NCBI GenBank assembly: GCA_021816505.1
Contig: JAKAXS010000114.1
Coordinates: 1-7,888, forward strand
From: Pseudomonadota bacterium
GTDB taxonomy: Bacteria; Pseudomonadota; Alphaproteobacteria; Rhizobiales; Hyphomicrobiaceae
Length of the DNA: 7,888 bases
Reading direction: 5' to 3'
The translations under genes were made by a program, and so were the position numbers. Shown here piece after piece: positions 1 through 5,189 of this stretch. Position 1 is the stretch's first letter, and each line of letters opens with the position of its first letter. The notes under the pieces were generated by a model. The model was given only the letters and a program-made list of their open reading frames with translations. It was not told the origin of the DNA and ran no database searches.

Positions 1-10
1 CGTCGTAACG

Positions 11-196
11 ATGACCCGCAGCATGGCCCAGCAGAAGGGCCTCGCGCCCTGCATCCTTGATTGGGATCGCTACACGCCCGCCGAACGCGTCCTGCTCAAG
101 GATGCCATCGAGACGGCGAGACGCTCGCGCGAGCGGATGAGCGGACATTCCAACAATCGCCCGACGTGGAGCGGCGGTAGGAACGTGTACGCATGA
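11..196 (+). CDS. small hypothetical protein, possibly 5'-truncated by the window edge
   Basis: I do not recognise this protein. From the first ATG it is 61 residues: a mixed stretch (LDWDRYTPAERVLLKDAIE at about 17-35) predicted to be largely helical, followed by a basic, Ser/Asn-rich tail. No convincing Shine-Dalgarno precedes the ATG at 11 or the ATG at 23, and the frame stays open to base 2, so the true start may lie left of the window. The stop (194-196) overlaps the ATG of the next gene as ATGA, which ties it to the operon. High third-position GC and the coupled downstream start support it as real, but no function can be assigned. Confidence 0.5.
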   Translation: MTRSMAQQKGLAPCILDWDRYTPAERVLLKDAIETARRSRERMSGHSNNRPTWSGGRNVYA

Positions 197-303
197 AACA
201 CTTCCTCAACCATCTCGACGTGACCGACCTTCGCGACTTCGCCGCGGTCGCTCTCTTCATCACCGCGGTGGCGGTCGCCGCTGCACTAGGGAGCGGAGCA
301 TGA
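193..303 (+). CDS. 36-residue single-span membrane microprotein
   Basis: This is a short gene placed exactly between two larger ones, with ATGA overlaps at both ends (193-196 and 300-303). AGGA at 179-182 lies 10 bases before the ATG. The product begins with a polar segment, MKHFLNHLDVTDLRDF, and continues into a hydrophobic run at about 17-32 (AAVALFITAVAVAAAL), long enough to cross the membrane once, with a GSGA tail. There is no cleavage-type signal peptide context, and the segment reads as an anchor. The family is unknown. Small one-span proteins in phages include holin-like, superinfection-exclusion and toxin peptides, but nothing here chooses between them. The double coupling is the main evidence that it is translated. 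Confidence 0.5.
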   Translation: MKHFLNHLDVTDLRDFAAVALFITAVAVAAALGSGA

Positions 304-695
304 AACGCACAAAGCCCATCGAGAAGCCGCGCCCGAAGGTCGGCGATTTCGTCGCCCGCGACGTCCGCGGCTGGTGCATCTGGCGGATGACGGGCCCGGG
401 CTACTGGGACACCGAGTTCGTCGGATCGGCCTGTGCGACGCAGGAAGGCGCCGAGAAATTGGCGGCGCTGATGAACGCGGCGCGCGAGCTGGCCGAGCGC
501 AGCCACATCCTGCGCACGGACACGATGTATCGCGGCACCGATCCCAGGCATTGGGCGCTTCACTGCATCATGTCGGCCGTCGGCAAGGCGATCGACGGGC
601 CGCAGCCTGAGATGTTCCACGAGTATCTGCAGCGTCGTGATCGCGAGCGCTGTGAAGCCTGCAAACCAACCCCGATCGCTTGCGAGGCAGCATGA
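300..695 (+). CDS. hypothetical phage protein, 131 aa
   Basis: I do not recognise a family. AGGGAG (288-293) lies 6 bases before the ATG at 300, a strong ribosome site. The N-terminus is basic and proline-rich, then comes an aromatic stretch (GWCIWRMTGPGYWDTEF, about 24-40) that looks like a beta sheet. The rest is mainly helical, from about 47 to 115. The C-terminus holds a CEAC pair (about 118-121) and a third Cys near the end, which is not enough for a zinc site on its own. The gene overlaps both neighbours by 4 bases. The mix of a small beta start and a helical body suggests a soluble cytoplasmic protein of unknown role. Confidence 0.65.
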   Translation: MKRTKPIEKPRPKVGDFVARDVRGWCIWRMTGPGYWDTEFVGSACATQEGAEKLAALMNAARELAERSHILRTDTMYRGTDPRHWALHCIMSAVGKAIDGPQPEMFHEYLQRRDRERCEACKPTPIACEAA

Positions 696-895
696 GCTTC
701 CAACAAGTCACCGAGGACGTTTCCGACCATCTCGACCGGATCAAGTCGTACTTCAAGCCAGGCGCGAAGATCACAATCCTTGTCCGCCACACTGACGATC
801 CGGAAGGCCGCAAGGACTTCATGATGGGCGACGACGATCCGCAGGAAGCAATGAACATGATCGCCCGCCGGATGGCGGCAGGACGGACAGCATGA
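692..895 (+). CDS. small acidic hypothetical protein, 67 aa
   Basis: This is a soluble protein of unknown function. It has a helical start (SFQQVTEDVSDHLDRIKSYF), a beta segment (AKITILVRHTD, about 24-34), an acidic turn (MMGDDDPQE) and a C-terminal helix. The strand flanked by helices looks like a compact alpha/beta fold. The start at 692 was chosen over the TTG at 680 because it gives an ATGA overlap with the upstream stop and has GAGG at 684-687. The stop overlaps the next start in the same way. No catalytic motif is visible. Confidence 0.6.
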   Translation: MSFQQVTEDVSDHLDRIKSYFKPGAKITILVRHTDDPEGRKDFMMGDDDPQEAMNMIARRMAAGRTA

Positions 896-1074
896 CCAGC
901 CAGCAGGAAGCCGACGTCGCACTTGCCGAGCACCGCGCCGTGATGGCCGCGCACGTCCGGGCGTTTGTCGGCCGCCCGACCGCGGAACAGTACGAGGCAC
1001 TGCTCGCCGAATTGAGGGGCGCGATGGCGCGTCACGACAACCACACAGCGGAGAAACTCAATGTGGAAGCCTGA
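892..1074 (+). CDS. small helical hypothetical protein, 60 aa
   Basis: This short protein is almost wholly helix-forming and rich in Ala, Glu and Gln. Residues 1-55 could form a helical hairpin, with a break at about GRP (27-29). AGGA at 880-883 stands 8 bases before the ATG, and the ATG overlaps the upstream stop as ATGA. The 3' end overlaps the DHH phosphoesterase gene by 14 bases, so the two may be translationally coupled. No family is recognised and no membrane or metal-binding features are seen. Confidence 0.55.
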   Translation: MTSQQEADVALAEHRAVMAAHVRAFVGRPTAEQYEALLAELRGAMARHDNHTAEKLNVEA

Positions 1075-1963
1075 CCTCTGCATCTATCACGGCAACTGCG
1101 ACGACGGATTCGGCGCGGCTTGGGCAATCTGGCGGCGCTGGGGATACGAGGTTGCCTATGTGCCGGGCGTGTACGGCAAAGACCCTGTTGGCGTCGAGGG
1201 TCGGAACGTCCTGATGGTCGACTTCAGTTACAAGCGGCCTGTCATCGACGCGATGGCACAGGTAGCCAAGTCGATCGTCATCATCGACCACCACAAAACC
1301 GCAGAAGCCGATCTTGCGCCTTTCATCTTCAAGCCAGGCAAGGAGGTGGATCACGCAGTGCGTGCCGAGAACGTCGACGATCTGCTCGGCTATAACGCGA
1401 TGTCGGGATGGCCGCCGGTCATAGCATGGTTCGACATGCAGCAATCGGGAGCACGGATGGCGTGGGATTTCGCGCACCACATCCCGCACAATGATCCGCC
1501 GCCGAACCTGATCTCGCTGATCGAAGACCGCGACCTCTGGCGTTTTTCGTATGGCGATCGGACCAAGCGGTTCTCGGCGGCGCTGCGCACCTACCCGATG
1601 ACGTTCGAAACGTGGAACGAGATGGCCTGTAGGGTCGATGATCTGGTCGCAGAGGGCGAGAGCATCCTGCGCGCTCACAACGCCAATATCCAGAAGTTCA
1701 TCGCCGATGCCTATTGGGACTACGTCGGCGGGTACTTCGTGCCCGTGGTCAACGTTCCGTACCACTATGCCAGCGACGTCGCACACGCGATGCTTTCACA
1801 GTTTCATGAGGCCGCCTTCACCGCGTGCTGGTTTCGGCGCGGCGACGGGATGATCCAATGGTCGCTTCGCTCTGAGGATGGCCGAATGGACGTTTCCGAG
1901 ATCGCCAAGAAGCTTGGTGGCGGCGGGCACCGCAACGCTGCCGGCTTTCAGGTTAAGGTGTAG
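1061..1963 (+). CDS. DHH/DHHA1-family phosphoesterase (NrnA/RecJ-like fold)
   Basis: This is a metal-dependent phosphodiesterase of the DHH superfamily, 300 residues long, close to the two-domain NrnA/DhhP size. Visible motifs are HGNCDDGFGAAW (10-21, motif I with its metal-binding Asp pair), VDFS (53-56, motif II), IDHHKTA (75-81, the signature DHH), SGA (129-131), EDRDLW (155-160, motif IV) and a C-terminal GGGGHRNAAG (286-295), the DHHA1 substrate-binding loop. All metal-site and DHHA1 landmarks are present, so it should be active. Relatives hydrolyse short oligoribonucleotides, pAp, c-di-AMP or single-stranded DNA; the substrate here cannot be read from sequence. About 25-30 residues after residue 90 look like an insertion before the SGA helix. 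GGAG at 1050-1053 lies 7 bases before the ATG. It precedes the zinc-finger and NADAR genes in the same operon. Confidence 0.92.
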   Translation: MWKPDLCIYHGNCDDGFGAAWAIWRRWGYEVAYVPGVYGKDPVGVEGRNVLMVDFSYKRPVIDAMAQVAKSIVIIDHHKTAEADLAPFIFKPGKEVDHAVRAENVDDLLGYNAMSGWPPVIAWFDMQQSGARMAWDFAHHIPHNDPPPNLISLIEDRDLWRFSYGDRTKRFSAALRTYPMTFETWNEMACRVDDLVAEGESILRAHNANIQKFIADAYWDYVGGYFVPVVNVPYHYASDVAHAMLSQFHEAAFTACWFRRGDGMIQWSLRSEDGRMDVSEIAKKLGGGGHRNAAGFQVKV

Positions 1964-1966
1964 CCG

Positions 1967-2158
1967 ATGCCCCTTCTGGAAACCTACGAGCGCACCACGG
2001 AGCGAACGTTCCTGCTCGATCCCGCGCCGCTTCCGACCTGCACGCCGGCAGATCCATTCGGGATTGACCATGACTGTCTTAACCCGGCCGGCCACGACTT
2101 CATCGCCTGCTGCAGCGACGTCGTGTGCTGCCACTGCGCAAGGATTGCATGGCAATGA
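1967..2158 (+). CDS. Cys-rich mini-protein, putative zinc finger, 63 aa
   Basis: The gene starts 3 bases after the DHH gene and ends in an ATGA overlap with the NADAR gene. Its N-terminal half is polar. Its C-terminal half holds C37, H43, C48, C49, C54, C55 and C57 in a short stretch ending in a CCHC pattern and ARIAW, the sort of spacing that binds one zinc ion. C25 may also take part. No helix-turn-helix or catalytic motif is seen. Small metal-knuckle proteins of this type are common in alphaproteobacterial phages and have no known role. Its place between two nucleotide-processing enzymes is the only hint at function. Confidence 0.6.
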   Translation: MPLLETYERTTERTFLLDPAPLPTCTPADPFGIDHDCLNPAGHDFIACCSDVVCCHCARIAWQ

Positions 2159-2787
2159 CTAGAACCCTCTGGATATGTGCGAACGGAAATTGCCAGGGCG
2201 AGGTTTTGACTACGGTCAAGCCCAACTTCTGCCCCTACTGCCGCGGGCAAGTCTGCTTGGCGGCTGGGGGGATCGTCGAGGAGACTGTTAACCGCAAGCT
2301 CGACACCGACACGCAGGTTTTCTTTTACGAACAGGACTTCTACGTCCTATCGAATTTCTCAGCCTTCACCCTGAATTGGGCTGGCTGGCGCTTCGACACA
2401 TCGGAGGCTGCCTACCACTGGGAAAAGTTCGCGCACATGAACGAGGTCGGCATCGTTGGGGGTCACGAATGTCACCAATGCTATGTCATCCGCCGCGCAG
2501 AGTCCGCCCACGCCGCATTCAAAATCGCAGAAGCCAACAAGGCTGCACGCCGTCCCGACTGGGACGAGGTCAAGACGGACATCATGCGCGCCATCCTTCG
2601 CGCCAAGGTCAATCAGCACGAATACGTCCGTCGCAAGCTGCTCGCGACCGGCGACCGCGAATTGATCGAGGACTCGTGGCGCGACGACTTCTGGGGCTGG
2701 GGTCCGAACCGCGACGGGCAAAACATGCTCGGCAAGCTCTGGATGGAGATCCGAGCGGAGTTGCGCGGATCGCGGAGCGCCACGTGA
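2155..2787 (+). CDS. NADAR (YbiA/DUF1768) N-glycosidase-like protein with N-terminal zinc ribbon
   Basis: It is 210 residues from the ATG at 2155. Residues 1-30 form a zinc-ribbon-like head with C8-x4-C13 and C26-P-Y-C29. The NADAR domain spans about 55-205: FFYEQDFYVLSNFSAF (56-71), TSEAAYHWEKF (82-92), VKTDIMRAIL (139-148), LLATGDRELIEDS (162-174) and FWGWGP...QNMLGKLWMEIR (179-200). E84 in TSE matches the catalytic Glu48 of E. coli YbiA as I recall its sequence. YbiA cleaves N-glycosidic bonds of early riboflavin intermediates, and NADAR proteins paired with DarT-type toxins remove ADP-ribose from guanine in DNA. The start at 2155 gives ATGA overlap with AAGGA 10 bases upstream; an ATG two codons earlier (2149) is the alternative. 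Which reaction this copy performs is inference. Confidence 0.88.
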   Translation: MTRTLWICANGNCQGEVLTTVKPNFCPYCRGQVCLAAGGIVEETVNRKLDTDTQVFFYEQDFYVLSNFSAFTLNWAGWRFDTSEAAYHWEKFAHMNEVGIVGGHECHQCYVIRRAESAHAAFKIAEANKAARRPDWDEVKTDIMRAILRAKVNQHEYVRRKLLATGDRELIEDSWRDDFWGWGPNRDGQNMLGKLWMEIRAELRGSRSAT

Positions 2788-3071
2788 TGGACTACGCCAC
2801 CGGACACATGTGCGCCCGTTGCCGGATCAAGGTCGATCAGATGCACGACTGCCTTGGCGAGAGCGGCATCTATTCGCCGACTGGCAGGGCATTCACGCTG
2901 TGCGAGCAATGCTTTCTCGATGAAGATGCCGAGATCGACGCGCAGGGCACCAACGATCTGCCCGGTCGGCTCGACGACTACCGCGCCAATCTGAAAGCCG
3001 GACCGCTCAATCATCGCTTTCCACCGCAACCACTTCCTCTACCCGATTTCAACCGGCCGGTGACACCATGA
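2787..3071 (+). CDS. Cys-rich hypothetical protein, putative zinc-binding, 94 aa
   Basis: It starts with ATG at 2787, sharing one base with the upstream stop (TGATG), and GGAG (2774-2777) lies 9 bases upstream. Two Cys pairs, C9-x2-C12 and C39-x2-C42, with H20 and C22 between them, look like a treble-clef or zinc-ribbon module covering residues 8-45. The middle is acidic (DEDAEIDAQ) and the last 20 residues are rich in proline and probably unstructured. The family is not recognised. A structural zinc site is likely; DNA or protein binding would be a guess. It ends in an ATGA overlap with the next gene. Confidence 0.6.
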   Translation: MDYATGHMCARCRIKVDQMHDCLGESGIYSPTGRAFTLCEQCFLDEDAEIDAQGTNDLPGRLDDYRANLKAGPLNHRFPPQPLPLPDFNRPVTP

Positions 3072-3310
3072 CAAGTCATCCCTTCCGCCTGCTCGACGGC
3101 CCGCTGCTCGATCCGGCCGCGCGCCGCGAAGACACCGTCCGACGCATGGCCGACGACCTGGTCGCGCTCAACGTGACCGGCGACAAGCCCGACGTGATCC
3201 GCGCCCTGCTCGGCAAGGGCTACGCCTCGTTCGACGTCGCGCGGCTCTGGGAGGATGCGCGGCAAGTCGCCGTGCAGGCGGCGGTGGCGCGGGAGATGTC
3301 GGCGCCATGA
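3068..3310 (+). CDS. hypothetical phage protein, 80 aa
   Basis: This is a small soluble protein. After an extended start (about 1-14) it appears mostly helical: DTVRRMADDLVAL (22-34), PDVIRALLGKGY (41-52) and a long C-terminal helix from about 55. The middle (DVIRALLGKGYASFDVARLW) resembles a three-helix or helix-turn-helix-like bundle, but without the glycine and hydrophobic pattern needed to call DNA binding. It has ATGA overlaps at both ends. No function can be assigned. Confidence 0.6.
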   Translation: MTSHPFRLLDGPLLDPAARREDTVRRMADDLVALNVTGDKPDVIRALLGKGYASFDVARLWEDARQVAVQAAVAREMSAP

Positions 3311-3624
3311 GTGCTAAACCTCGCCCGACCGACGAAGAGTTTGCCGAGCTGGCGCGCAAGCGCGACGAGGCCGTTGCCGAGACGGTGAAGGCCCTGTGTG
3401 AGAAGCACGGGTGGGACCCGGCAAAGGTTGGATTTCACGCATCCCATATGCACGGCTGCTACTGCGCCTGCCCTGATGGCCCCTGTCAGCATATCTGGGA
3501 CGGTCCGCAAAAGCCGATCGGCCTGGAAGAAGGCGAGGACGAACGCAACGCGCCCGGATGGTCCGTCACCTGCTCGCGCTGCGGCGCCGACGCCATGTCG
3601 CACGACATGAGGTGCGCGCCATGA
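3307..3624 (+). CDS. Cys/His-rich hypothetical phage protein, 105 aa
   Basis: A helical N-terminus (about 8-35) precedes a dense metal-binding-type region: H44, H47, H49, C51, C53, C55, C60 and H62 within HGCYCACPDGPCQHIWDGP, then C89-x2-C92 before GADAMSHDMR. The pattern of a first Cys/His cluster followed by a distant CSRCG-AMSHD segment is one I have seen in other temperate-phage hypothetical proteins (recall, not a search), so I take it as a small zinc protein. GGGAGA at 3291-3296 lies 10 bases before the start. It is coupled to both neighbours by ATGA overlaps. Function is unknown. Confidence 0.65.
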   Translation: MSAKPRPTDEEFAELARKRDEAVAETVKALCEKHGWDPAKVGFHASHMHGCYCACPDGPCQHIWDGPQKPIGLEEGEDERNAPGWSVTCSRCGADAMSHDMRCAP

Positions 3625-3782
3625 TCAGCGACCGCTGGATGGCCCACGCCCTCAACAATCCCACCGCCAACCGGAGGATCACTGCGGTGGTGCCGCCCGG
3701 CTCGCTTCTCAAGCGCCAGCCCCGGGATGGCGTGAGAGAAGCGGCCGGGCGGGATCTTCCCGAACCTGAACGGGAGGTGTGA
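3621..3782 (+). CDS. small hypothetical protein, 53 aa
   Basis: This short basic protein has a likely N-terminal helix (ISDRWMAHALNNP), a brief strand (RRITAVVPPGSLL, about 18-30) and a charged tail. GAGG (3609-3612) lies 8 bases before the ATG. It opens with an ATGA overlap and ends as TGATG into the HNH-type gene, and this junction pattern is the best evidence that it is expressed. No domain is recognised. It could be a small partner of the following HNH protein, but nothing beyond position suggests that. Confidence 0.45.
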   Translation: MISDRWMAHALNNPTANRRITAVVPPGSLLKRQPRDGVREAAGRDLPEPEREV

Positions 3783-4189
3783 TGCCACGCTCTCTCGACG
3801 AATGGATCGGCAAGACTCCGGACGCATCCGTTCCGCCCCGCGTCCGCGACCGCATCTTCACCAGATACAACGGTCGCTGTCAGTGCGGCTGCAATCGTGA
3901 AATCCGCCCCGGCGAACCGTGGGACACCGAAGACACTATCGCCATCATCAACGGCGGCGAGCGCAGGGAAAGCAACTTGAAGCCCTGGCTGTCCGAGCAT
4001 CACCCGAAGAAGACGGCCGCCGACGTCGCCGAAAAGTCGCGCGTCTACCGCAAGCGCGCCCGCCACCGCGGAATCAAGCTGCGCAAGGGCCCGCCGATGC
4101 GCGGCGGTCGCCATGATGTCCTCAAGCGAAAGATGGACGGCACGGTCGTCGTCCGCGCTACCGGCGAACCGGTGCGGAGGCGGGCATGA
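3782..4189 (+). CDS. HNH-endonuclease-like protein with altered catalytic motif
   Basis: This 135-residue protein follows the small-phage HNH layout: a basic helix (RVRDRIFTRYNGR, 20-32), a Cys cluster (C33, C35, C37), a hairpin (REIRPGEPW, 39-47), then INGGERRESNL (56-66), SEHHPKKTAADV (71-82) and a basic helix KSRVYRKRARHRGIK. The Asn of SNL (N65) and the last His (H73/H74) are present. In relatives, the segment after the Trp normally reads D-H-x-I-A-L with the catalytic general-base His; here it reads E50-D51-T-I-A-I, so that His is absent. It may be catalytically impaired or act only as a DNA-binding protein. GGGAGG (3772-3777) precedes the ATG at 3782, chosen over GTG at 3779. It ends in ATGA overlap. 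Confidence 0.75.
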   Translation: MPRSLDEWIGKTPDASVPPRVRDRIFTRYNGRCQCGCNREIRPGEPWDTEDTIAIINGGERRESNLKPWLSEHHPKKTAADVAEKSRVYRKRARHRGIKLRKGPPMRGGRHDVLKRKMDGTVVVRATGEPVRRRA

Positions 4190-4434
4190 GCGCAGCCTTC
4201 TGGAGCGACTACCACGTCTTGCGCATGCTGAAACTCAGCCCCTTTCAGCGGCGCCAGCGCGGCGGCTGGCGGTTTGGCACACGACGGATTTCGCAGGCCG
4301 TCGTCGATCGCCTGACCGCCAGCGGCCGCGCGCAAATCCTGAACGATCAACTGCATCCGGTTCGGCGGAGCGGCGACGGTTCACCTTCTGCAGCGTTGCG
4401 TATCGCAGAAGGTACGCCGGCCGGCGCCGTGTGA
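4186..4434 (+). CDS. hypothetical phage protein, 82 aa
   Basis: A strong GGAGG (4176-4180) stands 5 bases before the ATG, which overlaps the HNH-type gene's stop as ATGA. The N-terminal 50 residues look folded: helix HVLRMLKLSPF, a strand pair around GGWRFGTRRIS (26-36), then helix QAVVDRLTASGRA. The helix, wing-like GGWRFG turn and helix vaguely recall a small winged-helix unit, but I would not call it one. The last 25 residues are loose and are encoded across a 9-bp inverted repeat (4383-4413). It is followed by the only true gap in the operon (22 bases). Confidence 0.55.
   Translation: MSAAFWSDYHVLRMLKLSPFQRRQRGGWRFGTRRISQAVVDRLTASGRAQILNDQLHPVRRSGDGSPSAALRIAEGTPAGAV
4383..4413. repeat. 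9-bp perfect inverted repeat near the only operon gap
   Basis: ACCTTCTGC (4383-4391) and GCAGAAGGT (4405-4413) are perfect complements around a 13-base loop, inside the 3' end of the gene at 4186-4434 and 22 bases before its stop. No T-run follows. As RNA it would be a stable hairpin just ahead of the operon's one independent ribosome site (4440-4448); as DNA it could be an operator. Confidence 0.45.
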
Positions 4435-4456
4435 GAAGGGAAGGAAAGGCAACGCC

Positions 4457-4648
4457 ATGACCGCGACCGTCCTGATCCTGCCGGTGATCTCCCGCTGCTC
4501 ATTCAGCGATGACGCGTGGCTGGAACAGTACGATCGCGAGCGCCTGGCGGCGATGATGAACGAATTGCATCCGCCGCCGCGGACACGGCCGATGCTGGTG
4601 CGGACCGAGACGACGGGATCAACCCAGCGACGCGAAGGCGCCGGCTGA
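4457..4648 (+). CDS. small hypothetical protein, 63 aa
   Basis: It is preceded by a purine-rich ribosome site (AAGGAAAGG ending 8 bases before the ATG) in the operon's only gap, so unlike its neighbours it has an independent initiation region. The N-terminus (ATVLILPVISRC) is hydrophobic and short, more like a buried strand than a membrane span. A helix follows (DDAWLEQYDRERLAAMMNEL, 18-37), and the tail is basic and probably disordered. No family is recognised. Confidence 0.5.
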   Translation: MTATVLILPVISRCSFSDDAWLEQYDRERLAAMMNELHPPPRTRPMLVRTETTGSTQRREGAG

Positions 4649-4649
4649 C

Positions 4650-5189
4650 ATGCTCAACCCCGGCCCCATCACCCGCGAGCGCGTCGAGAACGCCTTGAAC
4701 ATTCTCGCCGACGTCCTCGCACGGCGGAGCCCGGAGGATGCGGCGCGCGCGGCGCCGATCTATGAGCGGCTGGAGCGGGAACTGGCGGCTATAGACGCGG
4801 CCAACGATGTGCGGTTGAGGGCACGAATGAGACTCGCTGCATTGTCGGCCTCCGAACAAACGGACGCGCCAAAGTCGCCCGCAAAGCCGGCACGTCGTCG
4901 GCTCAGAAGAATGCCGGTTGTCTATTTCGTTCAATCGGGCGACAGAATCAAAATTGGCCGGTCGGAGAATTGGGAGGGCCGGCTTCCCAAGATTGAAACC
5001 GACTCACCCTATGCGGCCATACCGCTTCTCGTTCTCCCTGCTGATGCCGGAATCGAGCGATTGTTGCACAATCACTTCGACAAATTCCGGGTCAAAGGCG
5101 AGTGGTTCAGCTACTGCCGAGAGATCATTTCCTTCATCAAACGAGCACAAGATGAAGTGCCTCCTGTTGGAGGAATTCCGGTAAAATGA
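4650..5189 (+). CDS. T5orf172/MUG113 (GIY-YIG-like) domain protein with helical N-terminal extension
   Basis: It is 179 residues. Residues 8-68 are helical (ITRERVENALNILADVLA..., PIYERLERELAAID, ARMRLAAL), followed by a Pro/Lys linker. Residues 89-165 match the T5orf172/MUG113 branch of the GIY-YIG superfamily: VVYFVQSG (90-97, in place of GIY), IKIGRS (100-105, in place of YIG), R111, P120, IERLLHNHF (135-143) with E136, and GEWF (150-153). This family is common in phages and is thought to be nuclease-like; its biochemistry is poorly known. The C-terminal half uses codons with visibly lower GC than the N-terminal half, which fits a fusion of two origins. The start is one base after the upstream stop, with GAAGG 11 bases before it, so initiation may depend on upstream translation. 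Its last codons span the excisionase-like gene's ribosome site. Confidence 0.8.
   Translation: MLNPGPITRERVENALNILADVLARRSPEDAARAAPIYERLERELAAIDAANDVRLRARMRLAALSASEQTDAPKSPAKPARRRLRRMPVVYFVQSGDRIKIGRSENWEGRLPKIETDSPYAAIPLLVLPADAGIERLLHNHFDKFRVKGEWFSYCREIISFIKRAQDEVPPVGGIPVK
5161..5180 (+). promoter_or_regulatory. ribosome-site hairpin in front of the excisionase-like gene
   Basis: CCTCC (5161-5165) is perfectly complementary to the Shine-Dalgarno core GGAGG (5170-5174), separated only by TGTT, so the transcript can fold a five-pair GC-rich stem that hides the ribosome site of the gene at 5186. It lies within the last codons of the upstream gene, so a ribosome finishing that gene would open it. 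An overlapping palindrome, GGAATTCC (5173-5180), is also present. Confidence 0.45.

Noticed and set aside
96..620. Minus-strand open frame of 174 codons across the first genes
   Set aside because: Arg/Ala-rich shadow of high-GC plus-strand genes that have ribosome sites and coupled overlaps.
1058..1786. Minus-strand open frame of 242 codons opposite the DHH gene
   Set aside because: The plus strand carries all DHH/DHHA1 motifs; the antisense reading has no recognisable domain.
2125..2157. GTG at 2125 as the start of the NADAR gene
   Set aside because: It adds eight residues ahead of the ATG at 2149 without a ribosome site; AAGGA at 2140-2144 and the ATGA overlap point to 2155 (or 2149).
2376..3071. 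A 231-residue protein from the long plus frame
   Set aside because: The first 137 codons are an out-of-frame reading of the NADAR gene. The ribosome site and TGATG overlap place the real start at 2787.
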